Below are positions 33,408-41,893 of a stretch of DNA of 56,670 nt, piece by piece. The notes below the pieces were generated by a model. That model searched no databases. It was not told where the DNA came from and worked only from the letters and a program-made list of their open reading frames with translations. This DNA comes from Streptomyces sp. NBRC 110035. Lineage in GTDB: Bacteria > Actinomycetota > Actinomycetes > Streptomycetales > Streptomycetaceae. The translations under genes were made by a program, and so were the position numbers. The stretch's first letter is position 1. Each line of letters starts with the position of its first letter. The DNA lies in NCBI RefSeq assembly GCF_000829695.1, contig NZ_BBNN01000048.1, positions 1 to 56,670 of the forward strand. Direction: 5' to 3'.

Positions 33408-34340
33408 TCAGCCGCCCAGCGAATCGGCCAGCAGGGAGGCCAGATTCCGCGCCCTGTCCTGCATTTCCTTGCTGTCCGGGACGGCGCCGACGGTCGCCGG
33501 CTGCTCCGTGTACTCGATCGTCACGATCACGTTGGACGTGCGGAACGCCACAGTCACCGTGCGCTGCTTGACGGTCGATCCGGAGCTGCTCAGCTCGTCG
33601 TCGATGAAGGCCTCGTCGCCGAATCCGTCCAGGAGGCGGGGCTGGAGGCCGGCGGGCGGGACGGACGGCGACGCGGAGCCGGAGGTCCCGGACGTCCCGG
33701 TGGACGACGGGGAGCCGGAGGAACCGGAAGAGCCGGAGGAACCGGGGGAGTCGGACGTGCCGGAAGCGTCGGAGACGTCGCTCGAAGGGGACTCGGACGC
33801 GTCCGGACCGGCGGACGGGCCGCCGCCCTCCTCGTCGGCGCCGTCGGCGTCGTCGTCCGTGCCCGCGGGCACGGACTCGGTGGTCGTCGGCTCCGGAAGG
33901 TCGGCCGCGTCCTGCTTCGTCGCGAAGAGCTCCCCGGCCTGGCTGTCGTCGCTGACGGCGTTGTCGTAGGAGACGACCCGCTCGAAGTCGATCACCAGGC
34001 GGTTGGTCGCCCCGGCCGACTCCACCTTCCAGCCGCAGCCCACCTTGCGGTCGGTGTCGTACGTGAGCGTCGGCTCGCCCTCGTACGCCTTCGTCCGCCG
34101 GGTCTCGTCGGTCATCTCCCCGATGCCGGGCAGGAGTCGGCCGAGCGTCTCGGTGCCGACCGAGCCGCAGGGCTCCGGAAGCGTGGCGTACCTGCCGGGC
34201 TGGGCCGCCTGCGACGCCGTACCGGCGCTGCCCGGGTTGGAGTTGTCCGACTGGCTCCCGTCGCCCGAACTGCCGGTGCATCCGGCCAGCAGGGCCGCGA
34301 GGAGCGCGGCGACGCCGGGTACGTAGGCCCTCCGCTGCAC
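33408..34340 (-). CDS. Lipoprotein, DUF3558-like (copy 2)
   Basis: A 310-residue lipoprotein paralogous to the downstream gene. GTG 34340 has GAGAGGAG 7 nt upstream. The signal peptide (AYVPGVAALLAALLAGC) ends in a lipobox. The domain begins YATLPEPCGSVGTETLGRLL and includes KVGCGWKVES, the matching Cys positions. A long Ser/Gly/Asp/Thr/Pro low-complexity linker (about 160-220) splits the domain from a conserved end (TVKQRTVTVAFRTSNVIVTI). The same TVxQxTVxxRxxNVxxT pattern occurs in copy 1, supporting duplication. Confidence 0.83.
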   Translation of the reverse strand: MQRRAYVPGVAALLAALLAGCTGSSGDGSQSDNSNPGSAGTASQAAQPGRYATLPEPCGSVGTETLGRLLPGIGEMTDETRRTKAYEGEPTLTYDTDRKVGCGWKVESAGATNRLVIDFERVVSYDNAVSDDSQAGELFATKQDAADLPEPTTTESVPAGTDDDADGADEEGGGPSAGPDASESPSSDVSDASGTSDSPGSSGSSGSSGSPSSTGTSGTSGSASPSVPPAGLQPRLLDGFGDEAFIDDELSSSGSTVKQRTVTVAFRTSNVIVTIEYTEQPATVGAVPDSKEMQDRARNLASLLADSLGG

Positions 34341-34554
34341 GGCCGGGCTCCTCTCGACGGTGGGCGCGGGCCTCGGCCCGCCGGGTCTACCAGTGTCCCC
34401 GCTGGTTAATCGTTTGCGGCACGGGGGCACCCCCGGCAGACAATGTGTATCGCACGTACCGCCGTGAACGCCGGTCCGAAGTCCCTTTCGTCGATCCTGG
34501 CGCCGGTTTTTGCGCTTTCGCACTTCTGTTGCTTTTCGGGGGAATGAGGAAAAC

Positions 34555-35748
34555 ATGTCGTACGTGGAAATGCCGGGTGCGAAGGTGCCGATCCGGATGT
34601 GGACGGATCCGGCGTCGGTGGAGGAGGTCGCCCTCCAGCAGCTGCGGAACGTGGCGACCCTGCCCTGGATCAAGGGCCTCGCCGTGATGCCGGACGTGCA
34701 CTACGGCAAGGGGGCGACGGTCGGCTCGGTCATCGCGATGCGGGGCGCGGTGTGCCCGGCGGCGGTGGGGGTCGACATCGGCTGCGGAATGTCGGCGGTG
34801 AAGACGTCCCTGACGGCGAACGACCTGCCGGGCGACCTGTCCCGGCTGCGCTCGAAGGTCGAGCAGGTGATCCCGGTCGGGCGCGGGATGCACGACACCC
34901 CCGTGGACCCCGGCCGCCTGCACGGTTTCGCGACCGGCGGCTGGGACGACTTCTGGGAACGCTTCGACGGCGTCGCGGAAGCGGTCAAGTTCCGCCAGGA
35001 GAGGGCCGGAAAGCAGATGGGGACGCTCGGCGGAGGTAACCATTTCGTCGAAATCTGCACGGACACGACCGGTTCGGTCTGGCTGATGCTGCACTCCGGT
35101 TCCCGGAACATCGGCAAGGAGCTCGCCGAGCACCACATCGACGTGGCCCGGAAGCTCCCGCACAACCAGGGCCTGGTCGACCGCGACCTCGCCGTCTTCG
35201 TGGCGGACACCCCGCAGATGGCGGCGTACCGCAACGACCTGTTCTGGGCGCAGGAGTACGCGAAGCGGAACCGTTCGATCATGATGGCGCTGCTGAAGGA
35301 CGTCGTCCGCAAGGAGTTCAAGAAGGCGAAGCCGGCCTTCGAGACGGAGATCAGCGCGCACCACAACTACGTGGCCGAGGAGCGCTACGACGGCATGGAC
35401 CTGCTCGTCACCCGCAAGGGGGCGATCCGCGCGGGCTCCGGCGAGTTCGGGATCATCCCGGGCTCCATGGGCACGGGTTCGTACATCGTCAGGGGCCTCG
35501 GGAACGCCGCCTCCTTCAACTCGGCGTCCCACGGCGCCGGCCGCCGCATTAGCCGCAACGCGGCGAAGCGGCGCTTCTCGACCAAGGACCTGGAGGAGCA
35601 GACGCGGGGCGTGGAGTGCCGCAAGGACTCCGGTGTCGTGGACGAGATCCCGGGCGCGTACAAGCCGATCGAGCAGGTCATCGACCAGCAGCGGGACCTC
35701 GTGGAGGTCGTCGCGAAGCTGAAGCAGGTCGTCTGCGTGAAGGGGTGA
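34555..35748 (+). CDS. rtcB: RtcB-family RNA ligase
   Basis: A 397-residue GTP-dependent RNA ligase joining 2',3'-cyclic phosphate or 3'-phosphate ends to 5'-OH ends. Conserved motifs are PDVHYGKGATVGSVIA, GVDIGCGMSAV (metal Cys), GGGNHFVEI (metal His) and the guanylated-His motif SHGAGRRISR. Length is typical of short bacterial RtcB. The start ATG 34555 follows GAGGA. No archease or RtcR-type regulator is next to it, so it is probably single-gene and constitutive. A role in RNA repair is inferred from the family. Confidence 0.95.
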   Translation: MSYVEMPGAKVPIRMWTDPASVEEVALQQLRNVATLPWIKGLAVMPDVHYGKGATVGSVIAMRGAVCPAAVGVDIGCGMSAVKTSLTANDLPGDLSRLRSKVEQVIPVGRGMHDTPVDPGRLHGFATGGWDDFWERFDGVAEAVKFRQERAGKQMGTLGGGNHFVEICTDTTGSVWLMLHSGSRNIGKELAEHHIDVARKLPHNQGLVDRDLAVFVADTPQMAAYRNDLFWAQEYAKRNRSIMMALLKDVVRKEFKKAKPAFETEISAHHNYVAEERYDGMDLLVTRKGAIRAGSGEFGIIPGSMGTGSYIVRGLGNAASFNSASHGAGRRISRNAAKRRFSTKDLEEQTRGVECRKDSGVVDEIPGAYKPIEQVIDQQRDLVEVVAKLKQVVCVKG

Positions 35749-35756
35749 GCGGGTCC

Positions 35757-35780
35757 GGGCGGGTCCGGCCGGACCCGCCC
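35757..35780. terminator. Bidirectional terminator after rtcB
   Basis: A perfect 24-bp palindrome (12-bp arms GGGCGGGTCCGG / CCGGACCCGCCC) lies between rtcB and the convergent SDR gene, whose stop is 2 bp away. Confidence 0.85.
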
Positions 35781-35781
35781 G

Positions 35782-36558
35782 TCAGTGTTCCCGGTGGACC
35801 TTGCTGTTCGACGCCTGGGCACGGGGGCGGACGACCAGCAGGTCGATGTTGACGTGGCTCGGGCGGGTCACCGCCCAGGTGACGGTGTCGGCGACGTCCG
35901 CCGCGGTGAGGGGCTCGGCGACGCCCTCGTACACCTTGGCGGCCTTCGCCCCGTCGCCGCCGAAGCGGGTGAGGGCGAACTCGTCGGTCTTCACCATGCC
36001 GGGCGCGATCTCGACGACGCGGACGGGCCGGCCGACGATCTCGAGGCGCAGGGTCTCGGCGAGGACGTGGGCGCCGTGCTTGGCGGCGGCGTAGCCGGCG
36101 CCGCCCTCGTAGGTGGCGTGCCCGGCCGTCGAGGACACGACGACGACCGTGCCGTCGCCGCTCGCCTCCAGCTTGGGCAGCAGGGCCTGGGTGAGGTGCA
36201 GGGTGCCGAGGACGTTCGTCTCGTACATCCGGCGCCAGTCCTCGGGGTCGCCGGTCGCGACCGGGTCGGCGCCCAGCGCGCCGCCGGCGTTGTTGACCAG
36301 GACGCCGATGCTCCTGAAGGCGGTGGCGAACTCGTCGACGGCCGCGCGGTCGGTGACGTCGAGCGGGTACGCGGTCGCCGCGTGGCCCGACGCGTTCAGC
36401 TCCTCGGCGAGTGCCTCGATCCGGTCCTTGCGGCGGGCGGTGAGGACGACGCGGTAACCGGCCTCGGCGAGTCCGCGTGCCGTGGCGGCCCCGATCCCGC
36501 TGCTCGCGCCGGTGACGACGGCGATGAGCGACGCTGCGGGCGGTGGTGCGGCGGCCAT
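35782..36558 (-). CDS. Short-chain dehydrogenase/reductase
   Basis: A 258-residue classical SDR. The NADP-binding motif is TGASSGIGAATARGL (about residues 16-30), with an Arg after strand 2 (LTARRKDRIEAL) favouring NADP. NNAGGALG follows, the catalytic Ser is in VVVSSTAGHATY, and the YxxxK motif is YAAAKHG. It resembles YdfG-type serine/3-hydroxy acid dehydrogenases. The upstream 433 bp contain a C-rich repeat array instead of an obvious promoter. Confidence 0.9.
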   Translation of the reverse strand: MAAAPPPAASLIAVVTGASSGIGAATARGLAEAGYRVVLTARRKDRIEALAEELNASGHAATAYPLDVTDRAAVDEFATAFRSIGVLVNNAGGALGADPVATGDPEDWRRMYETNVLGTLHLTQALLPKLEASGDGTVVVVSSTAGHATYEGGAGYAAAKHGAHVLAETLRLEIVGRPVRVVEIAPGMVKTDEFALTRFGGDGAKAAKVYEGVAEPLTAADVADTVTWAVTRPSHVNIDLLVVRPRAQASNSKVHREH

Positions 36559-36632
36559 GGGGTTCCTCCGTGCGGGCGACTGCGGTACCGGGCCCGGCCA
36601 GGATATGCGGGGACACCCACGCCCTCTCGCCC

Positions 36633-36980
36633 GCCCTGCCCCGCCCGGGCCGCCCTGCCCCGCCCTGCCCCGCCCGGGCCGCCCTGCCCCGCCCTGCCCC
36701 GCCCGGGCCGTCCGCCCCGCCCGGCCCGGCTGGCTTCGACCGCCTCGACCGTCCCGCCCGGCCGGCTTCGACCGGCCCCGCCCGCCTCGCCCGGGCCGTC
36801 CGCCCCGCCCGGGCCGTCCGCCTCGCTCGGCCCGCCCGGCCTCGACCGCCCCGACTGGCCTTGACCGCCTCGCCCGGATCGACTGGCTTTGTGACCGTCC
36901 CGACTGGCTTCGGCCGGCCCCGACCGCCCGGCCTCGCCCGCCCCGACCGCCCCCGGTCGGCCGTGGTCGGGGCTTTCGTC
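36633..36980 (+). repeat. C-rich low-complexity tandem array
   Basis: The 433-bp gap 36559-36991 is dominated by strand-asymmetric, C-rich DNA. Two identical 29-nt units lie at 36652-36680 and 36681-36709 after a partial unit at 36633-36651. They are followed by degenerate CCGCCCGGCC/GACCGCC-type motifs to about 36980. No gene with a credible start and codon pattern is present on either strand. Confidence 0.85.
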
Positions 36981-36991
36981 CGTCCGGGCGG

Positions 36992-37327
36992 TCAGCCGCT
37001 GCGCGGGGCCCACATGATCACGGCCATCCCGGCCAGGCAGATCAGCGCGCCCGTGATGTCCCAGCGGTCCGGGCGGTAGCCGTCGGCGACCGCGCCCCAC
37101 AGGAGCGAACCGGCGACGAAGATCCCCCCGTACGCGGCGAGGACGCGTCCGAAGTGCGCGTCGGGCTGGAAGGTCGCGACGAACCCGTAGGCGCCGAGGG
37201 CGAGGACGCCACCGGCCGCCCACATCCAGCCGCGGTTGTCCCGTACGCCCTGCCAGACCAGCCAGGCGCCCCCGATCTCCAGGATCGCGGCGAGGACGAA
37301 CAGTGCGGCGGAGCGGGCGATCAGCAT
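36992..37327 (-). CDS. YnfA/UPF0060 family small membrane protein
   Basis: A 111-residue protein with four predicted membrane helices (LFVLAAILEIGGAWLVW, WMWAAGGVLALGAYGFV, YGGIFVAGSLLWGAVADG, GALICLAGMAVIMW). The family signature is the EIGGAWLVWQ and VAAYGGIFV-like segments. It is related to small-multidrug-resistance-type transporters, but transport by YnfA is poorly established. ATG 37327 is the start. It is divergent from the LLM oxidoreductase operon with only 95 bp between. Confidence 0.9.
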   Translation of the reverse strand: MLIARSAALFVLAAILEIGGAWLVWQGVRDNRGWMWAAGGVLALGAYGFVATFQPDAHFGRVLAAYGGIFVAGSLLWGAVADGYRPDRWDITGALICLAGMAVIMWAPRSG

Positions 37328-37384
37328 GCGGGCAGCCTCGCACGCGGGTTTCGGAATAACGGGGGCAGGTGGCCCGTTCACCGG

Positions 37385-37390
37385 TATAGT
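37385..37390 (+). promoter_or_regulatory. Candidate -10 element of the LLM/FMN-reductase operon
   Basis: TATAGT sits 33 nt before the start codon in an unusually A/T-rich stretch (37381-37410) with an AGGAGG-like site (GGAGGG) after it. A convincing -35 is not visible. The A/T-rich sequence after it (TTGAACCATAAACAA) is a loose inverted repeat that could be an operator. Confidence 0.4.
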
Positions 37391-37422
37391 TGAACCATAA
37401 ACAATTTGGAGGGTGAGCGGTC

Positions 37423-38508
37423 ATGCAGTTCGGGATCTTCAGCGTCGGCGACGTCACGCCCGACCCCACGACGGGTCGTACCCCCACCGAGCGTGAGCGG
37501 ATCAAGGCCATGGTCGCCATCGCGCTGAAGGCCGAGGAGGTGGGCCTGGACGTGTTCGCGACCGGCGAGCACCACAACCCGCCGTTCGTGCCGTCGTCCC
37601 CGACCACGATGCTCGGCTACATCGCGGCCCGCACCGAGCGGCTGGTCCTGTCCACCTCGACCACCCTGATCACCACCAACGACCCGGTGAAGATCGCCGA
37701 GGACTTCGCCATGCTCCAGCACCTGGCCGACGGCCGGGTGGACGTGATGATGGGGCGCGGCAACACCGGGCCGGTCTACCCCTGGTTCGGCCAGGACATC
37801 CGCGAGGGCATCAACCTCGCCATCGAGAACTACGCCCTGCTGCGCCGCCTGTGGCGCGAGGACGTCGTCGACTGGGAGGGCACGTTCCGCACCTCGCTGC
37901 AGGGCTTCACGTCCACGCCCCGCCCGCTGGACGACGTACCGCCGTTCGTCTGGCACGGGTCGATCCGCTCGCCCGAGATCGCCGAGCAGGCGGCCTACTA
38001 CGGCGACGGCTTCTTCCACAACAACATCTTCTGGCCCGCCGACCACACCCGGCGGATGATCGAGCTGTACCGCGCCCGGTACGCGCACTACGGGCACGGC
38101 ACGCCCGAGCAGGCCGTCGTCGGCCTCGGCGGCCAGGTGTTCATGCGGAGGAACAGCCAGGACGCGGTGCGCGAGTTCCGGCCGTACTTCGACGTCGCGC
38201 CGGTGTACGGGCACGGGCCCTCCCTGGAGGAGTTCACCGAGCAGACGCCGCTGACCGTGGGCTCCCCGCAGCAGGTCATCGAGAAGACCCTGTCCTTCCG
38301 TGACTACGCGGGCGACTACCAGCGCCAGCTGTTCCTGATGGACCACGCGGGGCTGCCGCTGAAGACCGTCCTCGAGCAGCTCGACCTGCTCGGCGAGGAA
38401 GTGGTGCCGGTGCTGCGCGAGGAGTTCGCGAAGAACCGTCCGGCCGACGTGCCCGACGCGCCGACCCACTCCACGCTGCCGGCCGGCCGGGAGGTGAGCA
38501 GGGCATGA
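37423..38508 (+). CDS. LLM-class flavin-dependent oxidoreductase (CE1758-type)
   Basis: A 361-residue luciferase-like monooxygenase fold protein using reduced FMN or F420. Typical segments are GLDVFATGEHHNPPFVPSSP near the start, LADGRVDVMMGRG and the substrate-side FVWHGSIRSPEIAEQAA. It matches the CE1758 family, which occurs as a duo with a CE1759-type FMN reductase, exactly as here: the next gene overlaps by ATGA. GGAGGG is well placed before ATG 37423. The substrate is unknown. Confidence 0.9.
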   Translation: MQFGIFSVGDVTPDPTTGRTPTERERIKAMVAIALKAEEVGLDVFATGEHHNPPFVPSSPTTMLGYIAARTERLVLSTSTTLITTNDPVKIAEDFAMLQHLADGRVDVMMGRGNTGPVYPWFGQDIREGINLAIENYALLRRLWREDVVDWEGTFRTSLQGFTSTPRPLDDVPPFVWHGSIRSPEIAEQAAYYGDGFFHNNIFWPADHTRRMIELYRARYAHYGHGTPEQAVVGLGGQVFMRRNSQDAVREFRPYFDVAPVYGHGPSLEEFTEQTPLTVGSPQQVIEKTLSFRDYAGDYQRQLFLMDHAGLPLKTVLEQLDLLGEEVVPVLREEFAKNRPADVPDAPTHSTLPAGREVSRA

Positions 38509-39188
38509 GCGTCGTCGTGTCGGCGGGGCTGAGCGTGCCGTCGTCCACCCGGCTGCTCGGGGAGCGGCTGGCCGCCGCGGCCACCGGGCAGGCCCCGAAG
38601 GACGCGCGGGTGATCGAGCTGCGGGACCTCGCGGTCGACATCGCCCACCACTTCACCGGCGGCTTCCCCGCGCCGGCGCTCGCCGACGCGATGGACGCGG
38701 TGACCGGGGCGGACGGGCTGATCGTGGTCACGCCGGTGTTCTCGGCGTCCTACAGCGGGCTGTTCAAGTCGTTCTTCGACGTGCTCGGCGTACGGGACCG
38801 CCGGGCACTGGCCGGCAAGCCGGTACTGATCGCCGCGACCGGGGGCACGCCCCGGCACTCGCTGGTGCTGGAGCACGCCCTGCGGCCCCTCTTCGCCCAC
38901 CTGCGCGCGGTTGTCGTCCCCACCGGCGTGTACGCCGCAGCCCAGGACTGGGGCGACAGGGGCCTGGACGCCCGGATCGAGCAGGCGGGAGGTGAGCTGG
39001 CCGCGCTGATGGGCGCGCTGACGGCCGCCTCCGGCGGTACGGACAGCGGTACGAGCGGCGGCGCGGACAGCGGCGCGGACGGTGGCGCGATCGGCGTCCC
39101 GCGCGCAGGCGCGGCCGACGACCGGTTCGACGCGCGCAACGTGGTGCCGTCCGAGGAGCAGCCGGCCGCGCTGCGGTCGGCGGGCTGA
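38505..39188 (+). CDS. NADPH-dependent FMN reductase (CE1759-type)
   Basis: A 227-residue flavodoxin-fold reductase. VSAGLSVPSSTRLLGERLAAA is the FMN-phosphate loop, and VVTPVFSASYSGLFKSFFDVL is the conserved region of the family. A Gly/Ser/Asp low-complexity stretch near 175-195 precedes the C-terminal RFDARNVVPSEEQPAAL. It is translationally coupled to the LLM oxidoreductase and should supply its reduced FMN. Confidence 0.9.
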   Translation: MSVVVSAGLSVPSSTRLLGERLAAAATGQAPKDARVIELRDLAVDIAHHFTGGFPAPALADAMDAVTGADGLIVVTPVFSASYSGLFKSFFDVLGVRDRRALAGKPVLIAATGGTPRHSLVLEHALRPLFAHLRAVVVPTGVYAAAQDWGDRGLDARIEQAGGELAALMGALTAASGGTDSGTSGGADSGADGGAIGVPRAGAADDRFDARNVVPSEEQPAALRSAG

Positions 39189-39341
39189 GCGCGGCGTGCC
39201 GGGCACCGAACGTGCCCGGCACGCCCGGCACGGAACTTCCGGCACGGAACTCCCGGCGGTCTTCCACGGACCGCGGCGGGAGGCGGCCTGCGTGCCACCG
39301 GTCGTTCGCCGGGGCGCGGCGGTGCTTGGCAGACTGGCCCC

Positions 39342-40163
39342 GTGCCCCCTACCGCGCCCCACACCCCCAGCGTGCTGCTCGCCGAGGACGACCGTGCCAT
39401 CCGCAACGCCCTCGAACGCGCCCTGACCCTGGAGGGCTACCGGGTCACCGCGGTCGCCGACGGAGTCGAGGCGCTGGCGCAGGTCCACCGCAGCCGGCCC
39501 GACGTCCTCGTGCTCGACGTGATGATGCCCGGCATCGACGGACTCCAGGTGTGCCGGATGCTGCGCGCCGAGGGCGACCGCACCCCCGTACTGATACTGA
39601 CGGCGCTGGTGGAGACCGCCGACCGGATCGAAGGGCTGGACGCGGGCGCCGACGACTACGTCGTCAAGCCGTTCGACGTCGAGGAGGTCTTCGCCCGGCT
39701 GCGCGCCCTGCTGCGCAGGGTGCCGCCCGTGCCGCCCGTGCCGCCCGCACCGCCCGTGCCGTCCGTTCCCGCCGGGCCGTCGGCCGAGGAGGCGCGGCCC
39801 TCCGGGACACCGCCGGGGGCACCCGAGGTCCCGGCCAGGCCGCCGGGCGTCCCCGCGACGGGCCGCTTCGTCGAGGCGGCGGGGCTGCGCATGGACCCGC
39901 GGGCGCGCCGGGCCTGGCGGGGCCGGCGGGAGCTGGAGCTGACCCGCACCGAGTTCGAGCTGCTGGAGCTGCTGCTGCGCAACGCGGGCGTCGTCCTCGA
40001 CCACTCCACCATCTACGACCGCATCTGGGGCTACGACTTCGGCCCCGGTTCCAAGAACCTCGCCGTCTACGTGGGCTACCTGCGCCGCAAACTCGACGAG
40101 CCCGGCGCGCCGCAGCTGATCCACACGGTGCGCGGGGTGGGTTACGTGCTGCGGGAGGACTGA
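39342..40163 (+). CDS. OmpR-family response regulator
   Basis: A 273-residue two-component regulator. The receiver domain (about 10-125) has the acidic pair LLAEDDRAIRN, phospho-acceptor Asp in VLVLDVMMPGIDG, Thr in LILTALVE and Lys in VVKPFD. A Pro-rich linker (PPVPPVPPAPPVP) of about 50 residues joins it to the winged-helix DNA-binding domain (ELELTRTEFELLELLLRNAG, VYVGYLRRKLDE, RGVGYVL). GTG 39342 is the start. The kinase gene follows at once, so they form a cognate pair. Targets are unknown. Confidence 0.94.
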   Translation: MPPTAPHTPSVLLAEDDRAIRNALERALTLEGYRVTAVADGVEALAQVHRSRPDVLVLDVMMPGIDGLQVCRMLRAEGDRTPVLILTALVETADRIEGLDAGADDYVVKPFDVEEVFARLRALLRRVPPVPPVPPAPPVPSVPAGPSAEEARPSGTPPGAPEVPARPPGVPATGRFVEAAGLRMDPRARRAWRGRRELELTRTEFELLELLLRNAGVVLDHSTIYDRIWGYDFGPGSKNLAVYVGYLRRKLDEPGAPQLIHTVRGVGYVLRED

Positions 40164-41666
40164 GTGGCCCGCGGCACCTTCGACGCCCCGGGCACCTCGC
40201 GCACTTCGGGCACCTCGCGCACCGCTGCGGGTGCCCCGGCCGGGCGGCGCCGGCTGCGGCTGCTGTCGCTGGGCACCAAGTTCGCGGTGGCGTTCGCCGC
40301 GGTGACGGCCACCATCACCGTCCTGGTCGGCCTCCTGTCCTACAACGCCGCCGCCCGGCTGCTGCGGGTGGACCAGCAGGTGGTGTTCGACGAGGTCGTG
40401 GAGGACCTGCGGGGCGCGGTCCGGGCGAACCGGATGGCGCCGGTCGACTTCTCCTCCGCCGCCCCCGGCCACGACCTGGTACGGCCCGCCCGGACCGACG
40501 TCCAGGTCCTCGGGCCGGACGGCCGGATCGTCGACCCGGGCGACCCGGGGCTGCCGGTGGTCGCCGCGGACCGCGCGGTCGCGGGCGCCGCCGTCGCCGG
40601 GCGGGTGGCCGTGCACGCGGACGTCGACGTCGGCGACGACGTCTACCGCGTCGCGACCGTCGCGCTGGGCGAGGGCCGGGGCGCGGTGCAGGTCGCACAG
40701 GAGTTCAGCGACATCGAGGACCTGCTGCGGACCCTCCAGCAGCGCACGCTCGTCCTGATGATGGCGGTGGTGATCGCGGCCGGTCTGTCCGGCTGGTGGC
40801 TGGCCCGGCGGATCACCCGCCGCCTGGTCGTCCTCACCGCCGCCGCCGAGGACGTCGCCCGCACCCGCAGGCTCGGCATCCAGGTGCCCGTCGCCGGTCA
40901 CGACGAGGTGGGGCGGCTCGGCCGCGCCTTCGACCGGATGCTCGGCCGGCTCGCCCAGTCCGAGGACGACCAGCGCCGGCTCGTCCAGGACGCGGGCCAC
41001 GAACTGCGTACGCCGCTCACCTCGCTGCGGACCAACATCTCCCTGCTGCGCCGTATCGACGAACTTGCGCCCGACGCCCGTGAGGAACTCGTCGCGGACC
41101 TCACCCAGGAAGCCCGTGAGCTGACCGACCTGGTCAACGAACTCGTCGAGCTGGCCGCCGGCCAGTCCGACACCGAGCCGCCGTGCCGGGTCGACCTCGC
41201 CGTCATCGCCCAGGGCGTGGCCGAACTGGCCCGGCGCCGGGGCGGACGCGAGATCACCGTCCACGCGAGCGGCGACACCACGACCGACGGACGGCCCGGG
41301 ATGCTGACGCGGGCGGTGTCCAACCTGGTCGAGAACGCCGTCAAGTTCGACCGGGACGGTACGGCGCCCATCGACATCACGGTCGCGGGTCCCGCGCGGC
41401 CGGGCACGGTACGGGTGGAGGTCCGCGACCGGGGGCCCGGCATCGCCGCGGACGACCTGACCCACGTCTTCGACCGCTTCTTCCGCGCCGCCGACGCCCG
41501 CTCCCTCCCCGGTTCGGGTCTCGGCCTGTCCATCGTCCGCGAGGTGGCCCTGGCCCACGGGGGCGCCCCGTACGCCGTCCGCAGGCCCGGCGGCGGCACG
41601 GTGATCGGCTTCACCGTGGGCGGCGGCCCGCTGCCGCGCCCCGACGCCGGTGAACCCGGCCGGTGA
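40164..41666 (+). CDS. Sensor histidine kinase (HAMP, MprB-like)
   Basis: A 500-residue membrane kinase. TM1 is about residues 32-60 (FAVAFAAVTATITVLVGLLS), then an external sensing region of about 130 residues, TM2 near 193-212 (LVLMMAVVIAAGLSGWWLA), HAMP, the dimerisation domain with the phospho-His in DAGHELRTPLTSLRTNISLL, the N-box LVENAVKFD, and the ATP lid DRGPGIAADDL and GSGLGLSIVREV. GTG 40164 directly abuts the regulator stop. The external domain has no family I recognise, so the stimulus is unknown. Confidence 0.94.
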   Translation: MARGTFDAPGTSRTSGTSRTAAGAPAGRRRLRLLSLGTKFAVAFAAVTATITVLVGLLSYNAAARLLRVDQQVVFDEVVEDLRGAVRANRMAPVDFSSAAPGHDLVRPARTDVQVLGPDGRIVDPGDPGLPVVAADRAVAGAAVAGRVAVHADVDVGDDVYRVATVALGEGRGAVQVAQEFSDIEDLLRTLQQRTLVLMMAVVIAAGLSGWWLARRITRRLVVLTAAAEDVARTRRLGIQVPVAGHDEVGRLGRAFDRMLGRLAQSEDDQRRLVQDAGHELRTPLTSLRTNISLLRRIDELAPDAREELVADLTQEARELTDLVNELVELAAGQSDTEPPCRVDLAVIAQGVAELARRRGGREITVHASGDTTTDGRPGMLTRAVSNLVENAVKFDRDGTAPIDITVAGPARPGTVRVEVRDRGPGIAADDLTHVFDRFFRAADARSLPGSGLGLSIVREVALAHGGAPYAVRRPGGGTVIGFTVGGGPLPRPDAGEPGR

Positions 41667-41893
41667 CCGTGCCCGTGCCGGTGCCGGTGTGTCCGCGCCG
41701 CGGACGGTGACGGCGCCCACCGCCACGCGCGGGGCCCTGTGCCACACTCTCCCCGCGGTGACCGAACGCGCGTACGTGGGGGCTCGCGCGGACGGGAACG
41801 ACTCCCGCGCTTTGTGTTATCCGGCCCCCGGCGACGGCTCTCCTCCTGTGACAGGGCAGTACGGGCCAGGACCGAGAAGGAGCGTGGACGAGC

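Noticed and set aside
39720..39760. Short CCCGTGCCG/CCGCCCGTG repeats in the response regulator gene as a possible CRISPR-like or regulatory array
   Set aside because: They simply encode the Pro/Val linker between the two domains. The units are 9 nt without spacers.
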